In this document: piece by piece, positions 37,036-47,906 of the stretch | How the letters are laid out: each line of letters starts with the position of its first letter | How positions within the stretch are numbered: the stretch's first letter is position 1 | Assembly: GCA_013398175.1 (NCBI GenBank) | Contig: VZRZ01008252.1 | Span: 25,314 to 89,313, forward strand | Source: Climacteris rufus | Lineage: Eukaryota > Chordata > Aves > Passeriformes > Climacteridae | Direction: 5' to 3' | Length of the DNA stretch: 64,000 nucleotides | Notes under the pieces: generated by a model | Told to the model about the DNA's origin: nothing | Seen by the model: only the letters and a program-made list of their open reading frames with translations | The model's database searches: none | Program-made: the position numbers and the translations under genes

Positions 37036-37967
37036 GTTAGCCTCTCTGGCCAGCCTGTCGAAATACTTGAGTCACAGCAAAAATGTCTTTTCTTTCATTC
37101 AGATATAATTTCACAGTCATTCAGTATTCACTAATTATTTCTTCATATGTGCACACAAAAGACTGCCTGCAGTCTGTTTTGTCATGTACTGTTTTGCAAG
37201 ATGAATGATGTAGTTTTTAAAGAATATTGAAGTCGAATTTATCTCACCCTATGGAAGAGCTCCAATTGCTAGACTTATATTTGCACACCTATAGAAGTAT
37301 TATTTGCCTTGCATTGTGTTTTAAAAACAAAGAATGATGTGGTCCGTTTTCCAAAGGGGAAGTGGAACTGACTGTAGAGGCTTGCTCTTGTTTATGCATT
37401 GTGATTGTGAACAGGTATCTCTTTGAGGCTGACAGATAATTCCTCTATCTCATAAAAAGAGATATGAGATCCACATTCATAAGGGTATTATCTGGAAGTT
37501 AGAAAAAGTCTGAAGATCTAATTCCAAGGGAGCTATTTACATAGCATTGGAGTATGCGAATGCAGCTAAGAGCATACAAAATTCAAATTTACTTTCACTT
37601 CAAAATGTTGACTTCTGTTCAGGGAGTTAAATGTTTTGAACCAGGTTTAAGATATTTTTTGCCATACTTCGTAGGTGATGGCTGAAGCTGTAGATTCTGC
37701 TTCCGGGACAAGAATGAGAACAACTAGGTCTAACTATATCTAATATATCTAATTATATCATTAAAGATACACATTTGGACTCTTCCTTTTGGGTCCCCTT
37801 TGCAGTAATCAAGTCAAATAATGCTTTAGAAATCCTAAATTTTGGGTGCCTTTTTTTGATCCATGGACAAAAGGAGACTTGGATGATTACTTCAGATGAT
37901 ACCTGCATTATAGGATGACTAGAAAGAGGTAAGAATACTGTTTAAAAATTAATGGGTTTCAGGCTTA
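37036..37967. other. AT-rich non-coding DNA, nothing recognised
   Basis: No gene or named repeat. The last six bases, GGCTTA at 37962-37967, form the left flank repeat of the LTR that follows. Confidence 0.5.
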
Positions 37968-38176
37968 TGTGGAGGGCTGTGAGCCCCTGGCACAAGAACT
38001 CTCTGCACACCCCTGGAGGAGTGAGGCCTGAGGGCCAAAAGAATCTCCCCAGGCATAAAGAAACCTTCCTCACACTCAGGGTGAGTTCAGAGGCACTCCC
38101 AACATGCCTTGTTTCTTTATGGTAATAGCCCTTACCCTGTTGGCCAAAGAATTTCCACCCCACCCCCTACCTTCCC

Positions 38177-38257
38177 CATAAAAGGCGCCTGTTTGTGCCA
38201 TCGAGTTCGGGTGGTCTTGTTCCTAGCCGCCCCTTTACACGATAGCTGAACAATAAA
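38177..38257 (+). promoter_or_regulatory. LTR core promoter and poly(A) signal (TATA to AATAAA)
   Basis: TATA-like CATAAAAGG at 38177-38185 is followed by a G+C-containing stretch and by CAATAAAGG with AATAAA at 38252-38257. The spacing suits transcription start just after the TATA box and a short R region. It could act as a promoter for flanking transcripts, but nothing in the sequence shows that it does. Confidence 0.6.
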
Positions 38258-38344
38258 GGATACCTGTGGAACTGCTATACAAGACTCCTCTCTCTCTCCA
38301 TGTCTGAGTCTGCCTTTCGGGTGATTTTCAAGAGCGGCATTATA

Positions 38345-38404
38345 AGAGCTGAAATCACCAGAGCTGAAACCACAAGAGCTGAAACCACTTGCAGCTGAAA
38401 TATT
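38345..38404 (+). repeat. 15-bp tandem repeat inside the LTR (AGAGCTGAAACCAC-like)
   Basis: Three adjacent 15-bp units at 38345-38359, 38360-38374 and 38375-38389 share AGAGCTGAAAYCAC, and a fourth, degenerate unit with CAGCTGAAAT follows. They lie in the part after the poly(A) signal. Confidence 0.88.
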
Positions 38405-38544
38405 GCTATTTTTGCTGAAATCACTGGTTGCTTAGGGGCATTGCCAGGGCTCCTGGAAGGGCTGTTCCCTGAGGGACACTCATTCCAGGAAGGCCACGGC
38501 ACACTGGTGCTAATCAGCATCAGAACCCCACAGCGGTGGGCTTA

Positions 38545-40744
38545 TAATGAAAAAACATGTACAAATGTGTAGATACCCTTTTTTTATTCCCTGTAAGCGT
38601 AAATTCTAAATGCTCCTCATTTCAAAACGTTTAGATGAAGGTTCAGTATAAAGACCCATTGACAGAAAGTCAATTACTATTTCCATTGATAACTTTTCAT
38701 CTCAGGTGTACTACACTCAAAAAGTGGAAACCCAGAATAAATTTCTCAATAGTTCAGAAGTTAACATTGTCACAGTTTATATTCAACATTACAAAGAGCA
38801 GCAGACATAGGATATTAGTATTTATCTTGTCACTAAGTCAGAAGAAAATTTCATCAGATTCTTATCCAATAGTCTTCTGTATCTCTGCATTGTCCTACAA
38901 AACTTATAAAAAAAATAAGTAAAAAAAGAGTCACCTTGCTTCATGAAATGTCATCTTTGATGCTATCAGTCACTGTATTGTGCTAAGCAAGATGATTTTA
39001 TGAGCTGGAGAAAACCCATGGCTCATAAATTCAGCAGAGGTTAGTGAGTTATGATAGTCGTTCAAATACGCTAATGAAATTCCTAAAACATCAGTATGGT
39101 ACATTAGTCTTCCTAACATTTAGCTTTATTAAGCACACAGATCAATGGGAAGCTGTCTTGTGTGCCAATTGTTTAGCTTCTTTAAAATCCATAAATTTTT
39201 AAAGTGCTTTTCTCCCTGTGGCTGAGGAGAAACTTCAGTGGTCAAATTTCAAATTTTGCATAAATCTGAGGATTTTGTATGTGTACATTAGAGCTAAGCC
39301 CAATCTGTTGATTCTAAGAAGTTGTCATTGTGAACACATTTGTTCACTAATGGTAGTCCTAATGTTATCCCCACATAACATTTATCTACAGCTCTTGACT
39401 TCCATTAAACTTGCAAGTGTTCATGTGTTCCAGAATCAGTTTTTGAACTGCTTACACGTATTTCTCATTTCTACCCTCGTGAAAGTGGAATATGATGTAA
39501 TGGCACATATTGCCAAAGTACTGACACTTTTGGGATTAAAAAAAATAGCAAAAAGTTTTCAGAGACAGAATAATGATGATTTTCTGAGAGAGATTTGAAA
39601 TGAATCTTTGAAAAAAAAGCTCAAGAAATTAATCACATTGTAAATAAAAGAAACTGCATTTCTATACTGAAAGCATCAAATGACAATTTTAAATATGAAT
39701 TATCTTTGTCATGGAAATATGTTTATGTGGAACACTTATTGATTGTATCAATAAAGAACAATTAGGAAATGGAAAAGTTCTTTGTACTTGAATGTGAAAT
39801 TTGTTGAAAAAAGGAGTTAAGTCACTTTGTCCATAAGGAAACAAATCAGTTACTCAATAATGAAGAAAACTCTCATTCTATATACTATCTCTAAAAAATA
39901 GACTGTACTGCATTTTGCAACACAAAAATTCTTCTCAGCTTGATTTTTATGTGCCTTTCTTCTTCTACCTCTTTTGTTCTTGGTTATTTATTTTGAGTAG
40001 AGTAACACCAACAACAGCAGCAACAACAAAAACAACCCATAGAAGAAAGAAAACTGCTGTTCTCTGAGGTATAAATGAAGAATATGTAAAAATTCTCCAC
40101 TCCAGATGCCTACACCCTCTCATTTAAATTTTTCTTACATGTCCTTAAAAAATTAATATGACAAAGTTCAGTAAAATTCTGGAATTATACAAGATCAGTA
40201 GATTAAAAAATGACCAGGTGGCAAACCTGAAACAGTAGCCAGTGATGGAAAATCATTGTTTGATTATGCTTTTTCTAAAATGAATCAGAAATAACCAGCA
40301 TTGGACATTATATAGCAATTGAGAGAGTCAACCCAATCTAACAATGAATAAAACAAAGAGTTATGGATCATAAATAGCACTAATTATAGTAATAATAAAT
40401 AATAGACTTAAACATAAATAATAGACTCCTAAACATAAGAGTCAGAAAAATTAGTCTGGATCACTTAGTAATCTCAAAGTAAAGTATCACAGCCTAATAA
40501 AAGTGCTGAAATTTAAAGAAATATATTAAATAGAAACAGACAAAATTGGAAAGTAATGATTCTGAAAAAGATATAAAGATTACTGCAATTTGTGGAGAGT
40601 ACCTATTTCGATGTTGGAGGGAAAAAATACTGAAAGGCATACTGAAAGGCATAAAAAGGAGAACAGTAAGAAAAAAAAGGAGTGGTATTATGTCTTCTTA
40701 GCTCACTGAGACCAATATACAAAGTTAGTGACCATATTTTTAAA
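38545..40744. other. AT-rich non-coding DNA, no gene recognised
   Basis: The longest frame, 39218-39598 (126 codons), begins without ATG and has no recognisable domain; it is most likely chance. A 12-bp phrase ATACTGAAAGGC is duplicated in tandem near 40629. No named repeat. Confidence 0.55.
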
Positions 40745-41185
40745 AGATGTAAAATTGTAAAAAGTAGGGAAAAGGAAAAGAGACATTTCCAAAAGCTGTA
40801 AAAAATGGTTCATGGTGCAAGATTTAGAGCACAGTCTGTTTGGTTGATCAAAATGATTAAGTGATTTGATTGCACTCATAAGTACTTATACCGTGCCAAA
40901 GTGCCCATTGCTAACGGGCTTCAATCTGGCAGAAAAAGGCCTATCAAGGATCTATGCCTGGAAGCTGAAGTCAGATAAATTCCAATTAGAATTTAGGCAC
41001 ATCTTTTTAACAGCAAGGGCAATTAATCACTGAAACAAGCTACCAAGGAGTGAAGTAGATTTCTCTGTCTGTGGAAACCTTTAAATAAAGAATGGTTGCC
41101 TTTCTGGGAGATATGCTTCAGCAAACACAAGCCATTGTCTACTCAAATAAAAGTTATTGAGCTCAAAAGAGCTCAATAAAACCGG
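40745..41185 (+). mobile_element. Ancient CR1/L3-like LINE remnant
   Basis: The sequence matches, with decay, an old CR1 type that I remember best from turtles and other reptiles. In order: GTCTGTTTGGTTGATCAAAATG, CACTCATAAGTACTTATA, CTTCAATCTGGCAGAAAAAGGC, GGAAGCTGAAGTCAGATAAATTC, AATTAGAATTTAGGCACA, TTTTTAACAGCAAGGGCAATTAATC, CTGAAACAAGCTACCAAGGAG, AACCTTTAAATAAAGAATGG, TTTCTGGGAGATATGCTT, and GTTATTGAGCTCAA. These are the RT C-terminal end and the start of the 3' UTR. No frame survives. It should be much older than the other CR1 copies in this window. Confidence 0.8.
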
Positions 41186-42105
41186 GCAAAGTTTAGAGTT
41201 TTTTAATTGGAAAGGACCAGGATTGATTTAATGGTGATGTTTGACTTTACTCTGGAAGATTTTGTGGTGGATGTCCTTAGTCATTTCTGTGCCTCTTGCA
41301 AGTTGTTTACACATAAAAATCTTGGTCCAAAAATGCAATCTACTCAAAAGCTCAATCTACCACCACATTTTTTCTTCTTTTCCATTTGCAGAATAGGTGT
41401 AGTATTTGCTACTATGGAACTTTGTTGGTTTTATTGAAGTCAATAAAAAGCAACAAAATTAATATTTTGCAATTGTTTCCAAATATATATGTATTATACA
41501 TATTAAATTATTTAAATTATATATCATTTTATCAGATTCAAATACAGTACAAGTAATAAAAAAAATAAAATAGAAGACTGTAGATTTCAAAGCAGCATGG
41601 GGATACACACAATTAACTACCAAAAATGGATAACACCAGTTTGAAGCCAGCCAGTAAAGTCAATGGAAATGATAACAGTTAAATATGTGTATAAATCTTT
41701 GAAGGATCAGTGTTTCAGTTTTATCACTATATTGATTCAACATGACTTTGAATACACATGGGAAATGGGCATCTAGAACAAAATAATGCAGTGTTTAAAC
41801 TACCGCTGATAAATAATAGGTGTCTTTAATGAGGTGGAGGTTAAGTAGAATATAGGTCTGGGTGTCAGGCATCTGGGGACAGGGACAGCTGAGGCCAGGC
41901 TGGCATGTGGGTGATAGGCATGACAGGGTTGTGGGTGATCTGAAGACTGATTCTGCTGCAGTGTTGCTGGAGCAGAGTCTGGTGACCCAAGCAGTGTCTG
42001 AAATGGATTCCTGGGCATTGGTCAGTGTGGGGGTAGACTTGGGCTGGATAAGGACAATTAGGGCTGGTTATGCCTGCAGGTTTCTAACATTCAACAATTT
42101 CATAC
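41186..42105. other. Non-coding DNA with a G/T-rich patch at 41840-42080
   Basis: AT-rich at first, then a 240-bp patch rich in GGG and TGTGGG phrases just outside the recognisable part of the next CR1 fragment. It may be a diverged continuation of that element or unrelated. No gene seen. Confidence 0.45.
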
Positions 42106-42109
42106 ACAT

Positions 42110-42925
42110 CTCCTCTGGTCCCTGAAAACAGGGCACAAAAAACTTTCAGTATGCCATCCATCTCCATATCCTTTGCTACTGGATGCCCTATTTCACTGAG
42201 AAACAGATTCAGATTTTTCTTGAACCTTTTCATTGGCAATGTACTTAGAGAAACACTGCTTTTTGCTCTTTCTTTTTCCTTGTTAAGTTCATCTGCATCT
42301 GAATTTTGGCTTTACTTACTCCACACTGCACACTTAAGCAATGTCCCTTTATTACCACCATCCCTGCTTCCACCTTCTGTATGCTTCATTTTTGCATTTG
42401 AACTCAGTCAGGCAATCACTGTCCAGACCTTGCAGGCTTTCTGTCGTATTTGCATGACCTTCTGCAAGGAATGGGTTGCTTTTGCACTCTGAGAATCTTG
42501 TTTCCTGAAAATCAATTATTTGTCCTGGGTTTCCTTGTCCTTTAGGAAATTTCCAATGGAATCTTTCAAGCATATCCCTTGACAAGCCAAAATCTGCTCT
42601 CTTGAAGCATGTCGCTCTAATTCTGCTATTCTTTTACTTATTCTCCTCAGATTCTCTCCAATTCTCCAGCATTCACAACAGCCAACTCTGACATTAACCT
42701 ACACAATTCGGGCCAGCGTTGGGATCAGTGGTACACATCATCCCATTGGTTTGTTGAGCATGTAAGTCAATAAATTGTCTTTTACATTCTTCAGAAATCA
42801 CCTGGGTTGCTTGTAGCCAGGCACAGTGCCTTTGCAGGATGTACTGAAGTGGTTATATATCTCCATGAATACAAGGGCCTACAGCTGTGAAATTTCCTTT
42901 GCTGTTTATACAAGGCTGTCTAAAC
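42110..42925 (-). mobile_element. CR1 LINE internal fragment (end of endonuclease and linker before RT), minus strand
   Basis: Read on the minus strand, the fragment follows CR1 ORF2 from the end of the endonuclease domain toward the RT. Landmarks include the reverse complement of AAGGCTGTCTAAAC...TACAAGGGCCTACAG near 42880-42930, then a coding piece at 42352-42585 with RDMLERFHWKFP, LTEFKCKNEAYRRWKQG and related CR1 phrases, then KAKI-like sequence and CAAAGGATATGGAGATGG near 42165. The piece lacks both the 5' start and the RT/3' end, which is unusual, since most CR1 copies retain the 3' end. It is broken by stops and frameshifts. Confidence 0.82.
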
Positions 42926-43322
42926 AGACAGTATCACACTGTTAAATATGAAATCCTGAAATTTATTTCATGTCAACAAAAAATCCACTATTAAATATTT
43001 GGTAAATACTAGCTTTTTCTAGAGATGATGTGTCAGACCAAATAGCAAAAGTTGCTAAAAATTGCAGACTAATGAGATGATACATGCATTGGAGAATTGA
43101 TTTTCAAAAAGTTGATACAGTCTAAGTGACAATTATTATTTATCTAAAGGATCTGAGGTTTTGTTCTAAGTGCAAATGAAAACACACACAATTCAAAGCA
43201 GTAAATTGAAAAATATTCTTTAAGGAACATGCTAATTAGGAAGACAATAACAAGAAAAAAATAAAGAGGAACTTGAAGACTTGCCAAAACATTAAACTAT
43301 ATTCTACACTCCTGTTTTGATA

Positions 43323-43349
43323 CATATATATATATATATACATGTATAT
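43323..43349 (+). repeat. (AT)n dinucleotide tract
   Basis: CATATATATATATATATATACATGTATA, a short AT microsatellite ending in a small palindrome-like CATGTATA. Confidence 0.8.
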
Positions 43350-44698
43350 TTAAAATAAACAAACAGGTCCTTTACATACACCATCCAATAATAAACAACT
43401 TCTGTGAAACAACTTCACTTGCTTCCACGTTCTGAAAATTATGGCTCAGATTTCATACCTACTTCCATGTTGCACAGAGATGACAGTGCTTGCAACACAT
43501 CATTTAGTTCCCTTTGTTCTGGACTTCCTTTGTGATACCATTTTTCATTTTATTCATTGACTAACCTAATATTTATGCAATGCAAGAGTTAAATTAAAAA
43601 AAAAATGGAATTTGGAAGTCTTTCACATCCAAGGGTCAATATTGCAGTATAAATACATGGAGATTTCACTTGTGATTCATGTGGCAGCACTACACAAAGG
43701 TACAAAGGAAGACAGGGGCAACATAGCAGACAAAATTGCCCTTGAACAGGAGGGAATGATGAGAGGTAGCATCCTCCTTCACAGTTGTCTCAAGCAGCTT
43801 TAAAGATAGAGAACTTATCCTGTCTTATCCTTCAAATGTCTTTTAGTAGATGTCACTGAAGAGGTTTAAAAAATAAAATACGTCATACATTGGTAAATAA
43901 ATACACCAAAATTATTTTATATTCAAATTGCTATAAGACATTTCTAAAACAGAAGTATGAGCACAAAGTGCATCAACTACATTCTGAGATCATTCTTATT
44001 TTTTAAATATATTTTTAAATATTAATAAATGCAATTGAAGTCTTTGGGGATTTCTAAACCAGTCCATCCAGTTACTAATTTAAATACATGAACACTTAAT
44101 ACACATCAATATTCCTTTAAGTGAAAATGTAGCTTAAATTCTGAATACAAATATAATATTTCCATTAGAAAAAGGATTCCAAATAAAAAGTCTGCTTAAA
44201 AAGATGCCTCATAGAAACATCTTTCTCAAAATGTCTTTGGAAAACTGATAAGACTATTTTGAATAATGCATTCCACCACTAGTTCTGAAAGGAAATTTAC
44301 CCAGAAGGCACATATATTGCCAGTCCTCACATCTGGTTTAAAATCATTCCTGTACTCATTTTGCAGAAAATTAGTTGTTTATGTCACACAAGATGATACA
44401 CACGTGTGCATGTGCAAATACACAGACACAGGTGTTTTCTCAGATGGAATGAAGGCTACAATGCAACTGTTTTTACTTTGCTTACAAAACACAATTCATA
44501 GCTTTATCTGTAAATTAATTCTACATACAGCTTTTAACATTAGGATGAATTCAATTTTGTCTTGCATAGCAAATAATGACAGTTATGTTGGTGAAAAATG
44601 AAAAATGTTTCCATATTAATAAATTCAGTTGAATATTGAAGATATTAGAGGTAAAATGTTCAAACACAGAAATAACTAAACAAAAAAAAAAAAAAACA

Positions 44699-44740
44699 AA
44701 CTAAGTAGGGTGGATGAAAAAGTAATTGGTACTAGTTGTA
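44699..44740 (+). mobile_element. Possible mariner-type terminal inverted repeat fragment
   Basis: GTAGGGTGGATGAAAAAGTAATTGG resembles the outer end of Tc1/mariner elements (TTAGGTTGGTGCAAAAGTAATTG-type). I could not find a matching inverted end within the next few hundred bases, so if real this is a truncated end only. Confidence 0.28.
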
Positions 44741-45776
44741 GTATGAAATTGCTGCAATTTTTAAATCGCTACACCATTACAGTAGTTTAAGTATGGTACA
44801 ACATTACCTCTACATCAAACTTTTTAAAGTATATGAGAGAAAACTGTTACTACAGCTGTTAGAAGAGGGCATGGAAAGAATATAAGACCTAAATGAAACA
44901 TATTCACAGGTTATTTGCAGAATACAGATTTTATGTCTGATCTATGACTATTTTTGCTGGTTTGACTAACATAAGAATGATCAATTGATTGATTCTTATA
45001 CTTTCCTTGTTAACTTAGAAGGTATGTGATACTGTGGTACAATTTGAAACAGTAAAAGCTCAAGATATTTTACAGAGATTTGAAACAAATTATTCTGGCT
45101 TTTTGAATTTTTTTTTAATTAACTAAGCGTATCTTACTATATCTTACTGGAACAATGACATTTCTGAATTAACTTTTCAAAACCTTCTCTTTCAACCTAA
45201 TTTCTTTTGTTACTTTTCTTCTTAACCTTTAGAGTATAGTTATTCCTGTCCTTAGCAGATCTAAGTGAGCACTTTTTCCTGAATAATTAGCTTTGGGACA
45301 ATATATGTTATTGCTGGTGAAATCCCTTTGCAAATGTTAGTAGTTAAATCCTGAGCGATATCTCTAAAAAAAGAGAGGATCAGAAGCCAGTAGACTAGTT
45401 TTGGATTCTTAAGGACAGCAATCTCAAATATATGTAATGGATTATATGTTTGCCCATATACAGTGAATATTAGCTATCATTTCATGAGTAAAGTTTTCAG
45501 TTTTACACAGATGGTATTCAGAGAAAACTGAGTAAGAATATTGTATTTCCAAAGCAATGAAGCTCTTAGCCCACATGGCACCATGACTGAAATAAAGTAC
45601 AAAGTAGCTGCTACTTGCTGACTCTTCGTAATTACTCTCAGGAAATGACTGAAGAACATTTAAGAAATACTCATATGTGTATTGTCAGGAGCTGCCTGGG
45701 ATATCTGGTCATAGAAAGTTCAGTTCTTCCAAAAGTGACTCAAAAACAATGAAGCTTTCAATACGGAAAGCTGGTT

Positions 45777-45960
45777 TAAACCCAACCCAACCAAACCCAA
45801 CCAAACCCAACAAACCCAAAGAAAACCCAACCAAACCAAACAAAGCCAAACCCAACAAAGCCAAACCCAACAAAGCCAAACCCAACAAAGCCAAGCCAAG
45901 CCAAGCCAAGCCAAGCCAAGCCAAGCCAAACCAACCAAAAACAAACAAAAAACAAACACC
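45777..45960 (+). repeat. Pentanucleotide-based minisatellite (CCAAA/CCCAA/CAAAG/CCAAG)
   Basis: The array is built from 5-bp units. Mixed CCCAA and CCAAA units come first; then the 15-bp composite CCAAACCCAACAAAG repeats exactly three times (45846-45890); then CCAAG repeats seven times (45891-45925), followed by CCAAA and A-rich units. A 5-bp period with few stop codons keeps all frames open on both strands, producing Pro/Asn/Lys frames (45677-46039) and Gly/Leu/Trp frames on minus (45709-46011 and others). These are not proteins. Confidence 0.95.
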
Positions 45961-46265
45961 ACCTGCCCCCCAAAAATCAAACAAAACAATAAAGCGAGTG
46001 TCCATGGTCACTGAAATGCTTGGTCTTTTTCATGTGTGAAAGATTGGTTTGTAAAGCTGTGGCCAAGTGCATAAAAAGTATTTCTATCTACACAGAAAAA
46101 TATATAACCTGTGCATAACTATTTGTAAATTTTGGGTTCAGAAAACTGGGAATTATAGCAAAGACACAAACCGATTAATGATTCAATGCTAAACAAATTT
46201 TGCTAAAAAACTATTTTACATGGTATCAAAATGAAATATTTTGTGTATCAAAATAGTTCAAACCC

Positions 46266-46431
46266 AAAATTAATCTATTGTTTTCTTAAAATGTCATTAA
46301 ATCTGCATATATCAAACAAACAAAAAATTAATCTATTGTTTTCATTAAAATGTCATTAAATCTGCATATATCAAACAAACAAAAAATTAATCTATTGTTT
46401 TCATTAAAATGTCATTAAATCTGCATATATC
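46266..46431 (+). repeat. Three tandem copies of a 58-59 bp unit
   Basis: The unit starts AAAATTAATCTATTG and contains AAAATGTCATTAAATCTGCATATATC followed by AAACAAACAA as spacer. Copies start at 46266, 46324 and 46383. Copies 2 and 3 are identical over their shared length; copy 1 differs by one missing A (TTTTCTTAAAA versus TTTTCATTAAAA). The third copy lacks the AAACAAACAA spacer. Flanks are single-copy. Confidence 0.95.
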
Positions 46432-47902
46432 TTCAAAATGTGCAACTGCCTTTTACAGTAAGTTCTCTTTTTACAAAACAGGGAAATGATTCTCAAGGAC
46501 TTTTATATTCAAGGTTTGTCCAATGAATCATATACAACTTTAGACAGTTTGAAATGTGTTCTTTGGCAGTTGATAAACAAATACTGACAATATTTTTTCA
46601 TTTTGTCTAACTGATGATTAACTAAAAAGAAATTATTCATTTTGACATACTTTAGGTTCATAGTTATAAAGATTGTAAGTGACAAATGTCGCCCTGTTAC
46701 TTAAGCATGTTTGCAAAAGTAGTATTTGAAGAAGTAAATTTTTATGCAATATATCCTATTTGTTTTAAAATATTACAACAGATTTTGCAGTTGTTGATAA
46801 TTTTCTGTGAAGGATTAGCTCGTGTAATTGAGTTATGCTACCACAGAGGCTGTTAACTGTCTTATCTGTAGATGGAGGTAAGGGCAACAAAGGTCAACAA
46901 GGTCAAATTTTCTGGTTTCCATGGAATCCAATTTCATGCTTAGATAGTATACAGCACATTAGGATTGCCAAAGGATAGTCTTTCTGTAGCCTAGGAAATA
47001 TGATGTTTTGTCATTACTTGTAAAAAACCCCAGGCTTTGAATTGACCTGGCAGTGCTGTCTCTCAGGACTTGCTGTCACTTGCCTTGTCCTGAGCTGATG
47101 TTACCTTGCTTTTCCTGTGATGATAATTGTCTCACAATCAGGTAACTATGGCCAAAATCTGTTTCAAATTATATGGCATTAACAAACAGCCATTCTGTGT
47201 GAGGGGAATTGCTGGTGACACCAGTATTAAATGTGGTGTGGAAGAGTGCGGTTAGAGGACACCAGAGGTTCCAGTTTATGAAAACAAAACATAGTGGTCA
47301 AAAGCTGATCAATGCAGGAGTGTGCCTGTGTGAGCCTGCTAAAACCAACTTCAGAGAAAAAGTAGAGAACAGAAAAATCGAAGCCTAAGGCAGAAGAACT
47401 CCCCACCATTAACATTATATTTCTTCTGGCAAAAAGCTCAGGATACTGATGGGTTGTTATAGCTCCCCACTTCTTACTAAGAAGACTGATGCTCTTGACC
47501 TTAGTACCCAGGGAGATGGAAGGGTAACATAACATCAGAAGAAAGGAATACGTAGTAGGAAGTTAATATTTATTAACTGTTTTTATTGAGTTACTGTACT
47601 CTCTCCTCATTTGAGCTTTTACTCAAATTGTGAATTTTACTGTTATTGAAATTGTAACTGTAACTATTTCTTGCATATTTTTAGATTTCTGAAACATTAA
47701 TTAGACATAAATTCTTAACCCCATATATATATCATGTATGACCTTTTGTCCTCAAGATTTTCATGAGTGTTTCTTATCTGTACTCCATGAAAGTCTTTCA
47801 GATGTCTCCTTCCTAAGACTGTGCTGTGATTCTTAGAGCTCCCAGACATCAATTTTTGTATACTGCTGAAGCTTGGTCATCTTAATCTTGTTGACTTAAA
47901 TT
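46432..47902. other. Non-coding DNA, no gene recognised
   Basis: No gene or named repeat. The minus-strand frame at 47227-47535 (102 codons) has no recognisable domain. A less AT-rich patch at about 47020-47330 may be an unidentified old repeat. Confidence 0.5.
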
Positions 47903-47906
47903 GTTA

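Larger units (their letters stand above)
37968..38538 (+). mobile_element. Solo LTR with TATA box and poly(A) signal, ERVK-like by 6-bp flank repeat
   Basis: The block is abruptly GC-richer than its flanks and begins TGTGGAGGGCTGTGAGCCCC. A TATA-like CATAAAAGG lies at 38177-38185 and an AATAAA at 38252-38257, 75 bp apart, the expected U3-R layout on the plus strand. GGCTTA stands immediately before the TG (37962-37967) and again at 38539-38544, a 6-bp duplication as in betaretrovirus-like (ERVK) insertions. If that duplication is the true boundary, the right terminus reads GCGGTG rather than CA, so either the end has mutated or the LTR stops at the CACA ending at 38532 and the repeat is coincidence. 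A 15-bp repeat lies downstream of the poly(A) signal. No internal retroviral DNA adjoins it. Confidence 0.75.
42926..45776. other. AT-rich non-coding DNA, no gene recognised
   Basis: No gene recognised. Includes a short (AT)n run at 43323-43349 and a mariner-like terminal phrase near 44703. The 111-codon frame at 44266-44601 has no recognisable domain. Confidence 0.55.

Noticed and set aside
39218..39598. 126-codon plus-strand frame, one of the longest in the window
   Set aside because: It starts without ATG, has no recognisable domain or splice context, and a frame of this length can arise by chance in 64 kb read in six frames.
45677..46039. Pro/Lys/Asn-rich 120-codon frame, with Gly/Leu/Trp-rich frames on the other strand
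   Set aside because: These are translations of a pentanucleotide repeat whose units contain no stop codon in any frame.
46266..46431. CRISPR-like array of three repeats
   Set aside because: The copies are directly adjacent with no unique spacers, in vertebrate DNA; it is an ordinary tandem duplication.
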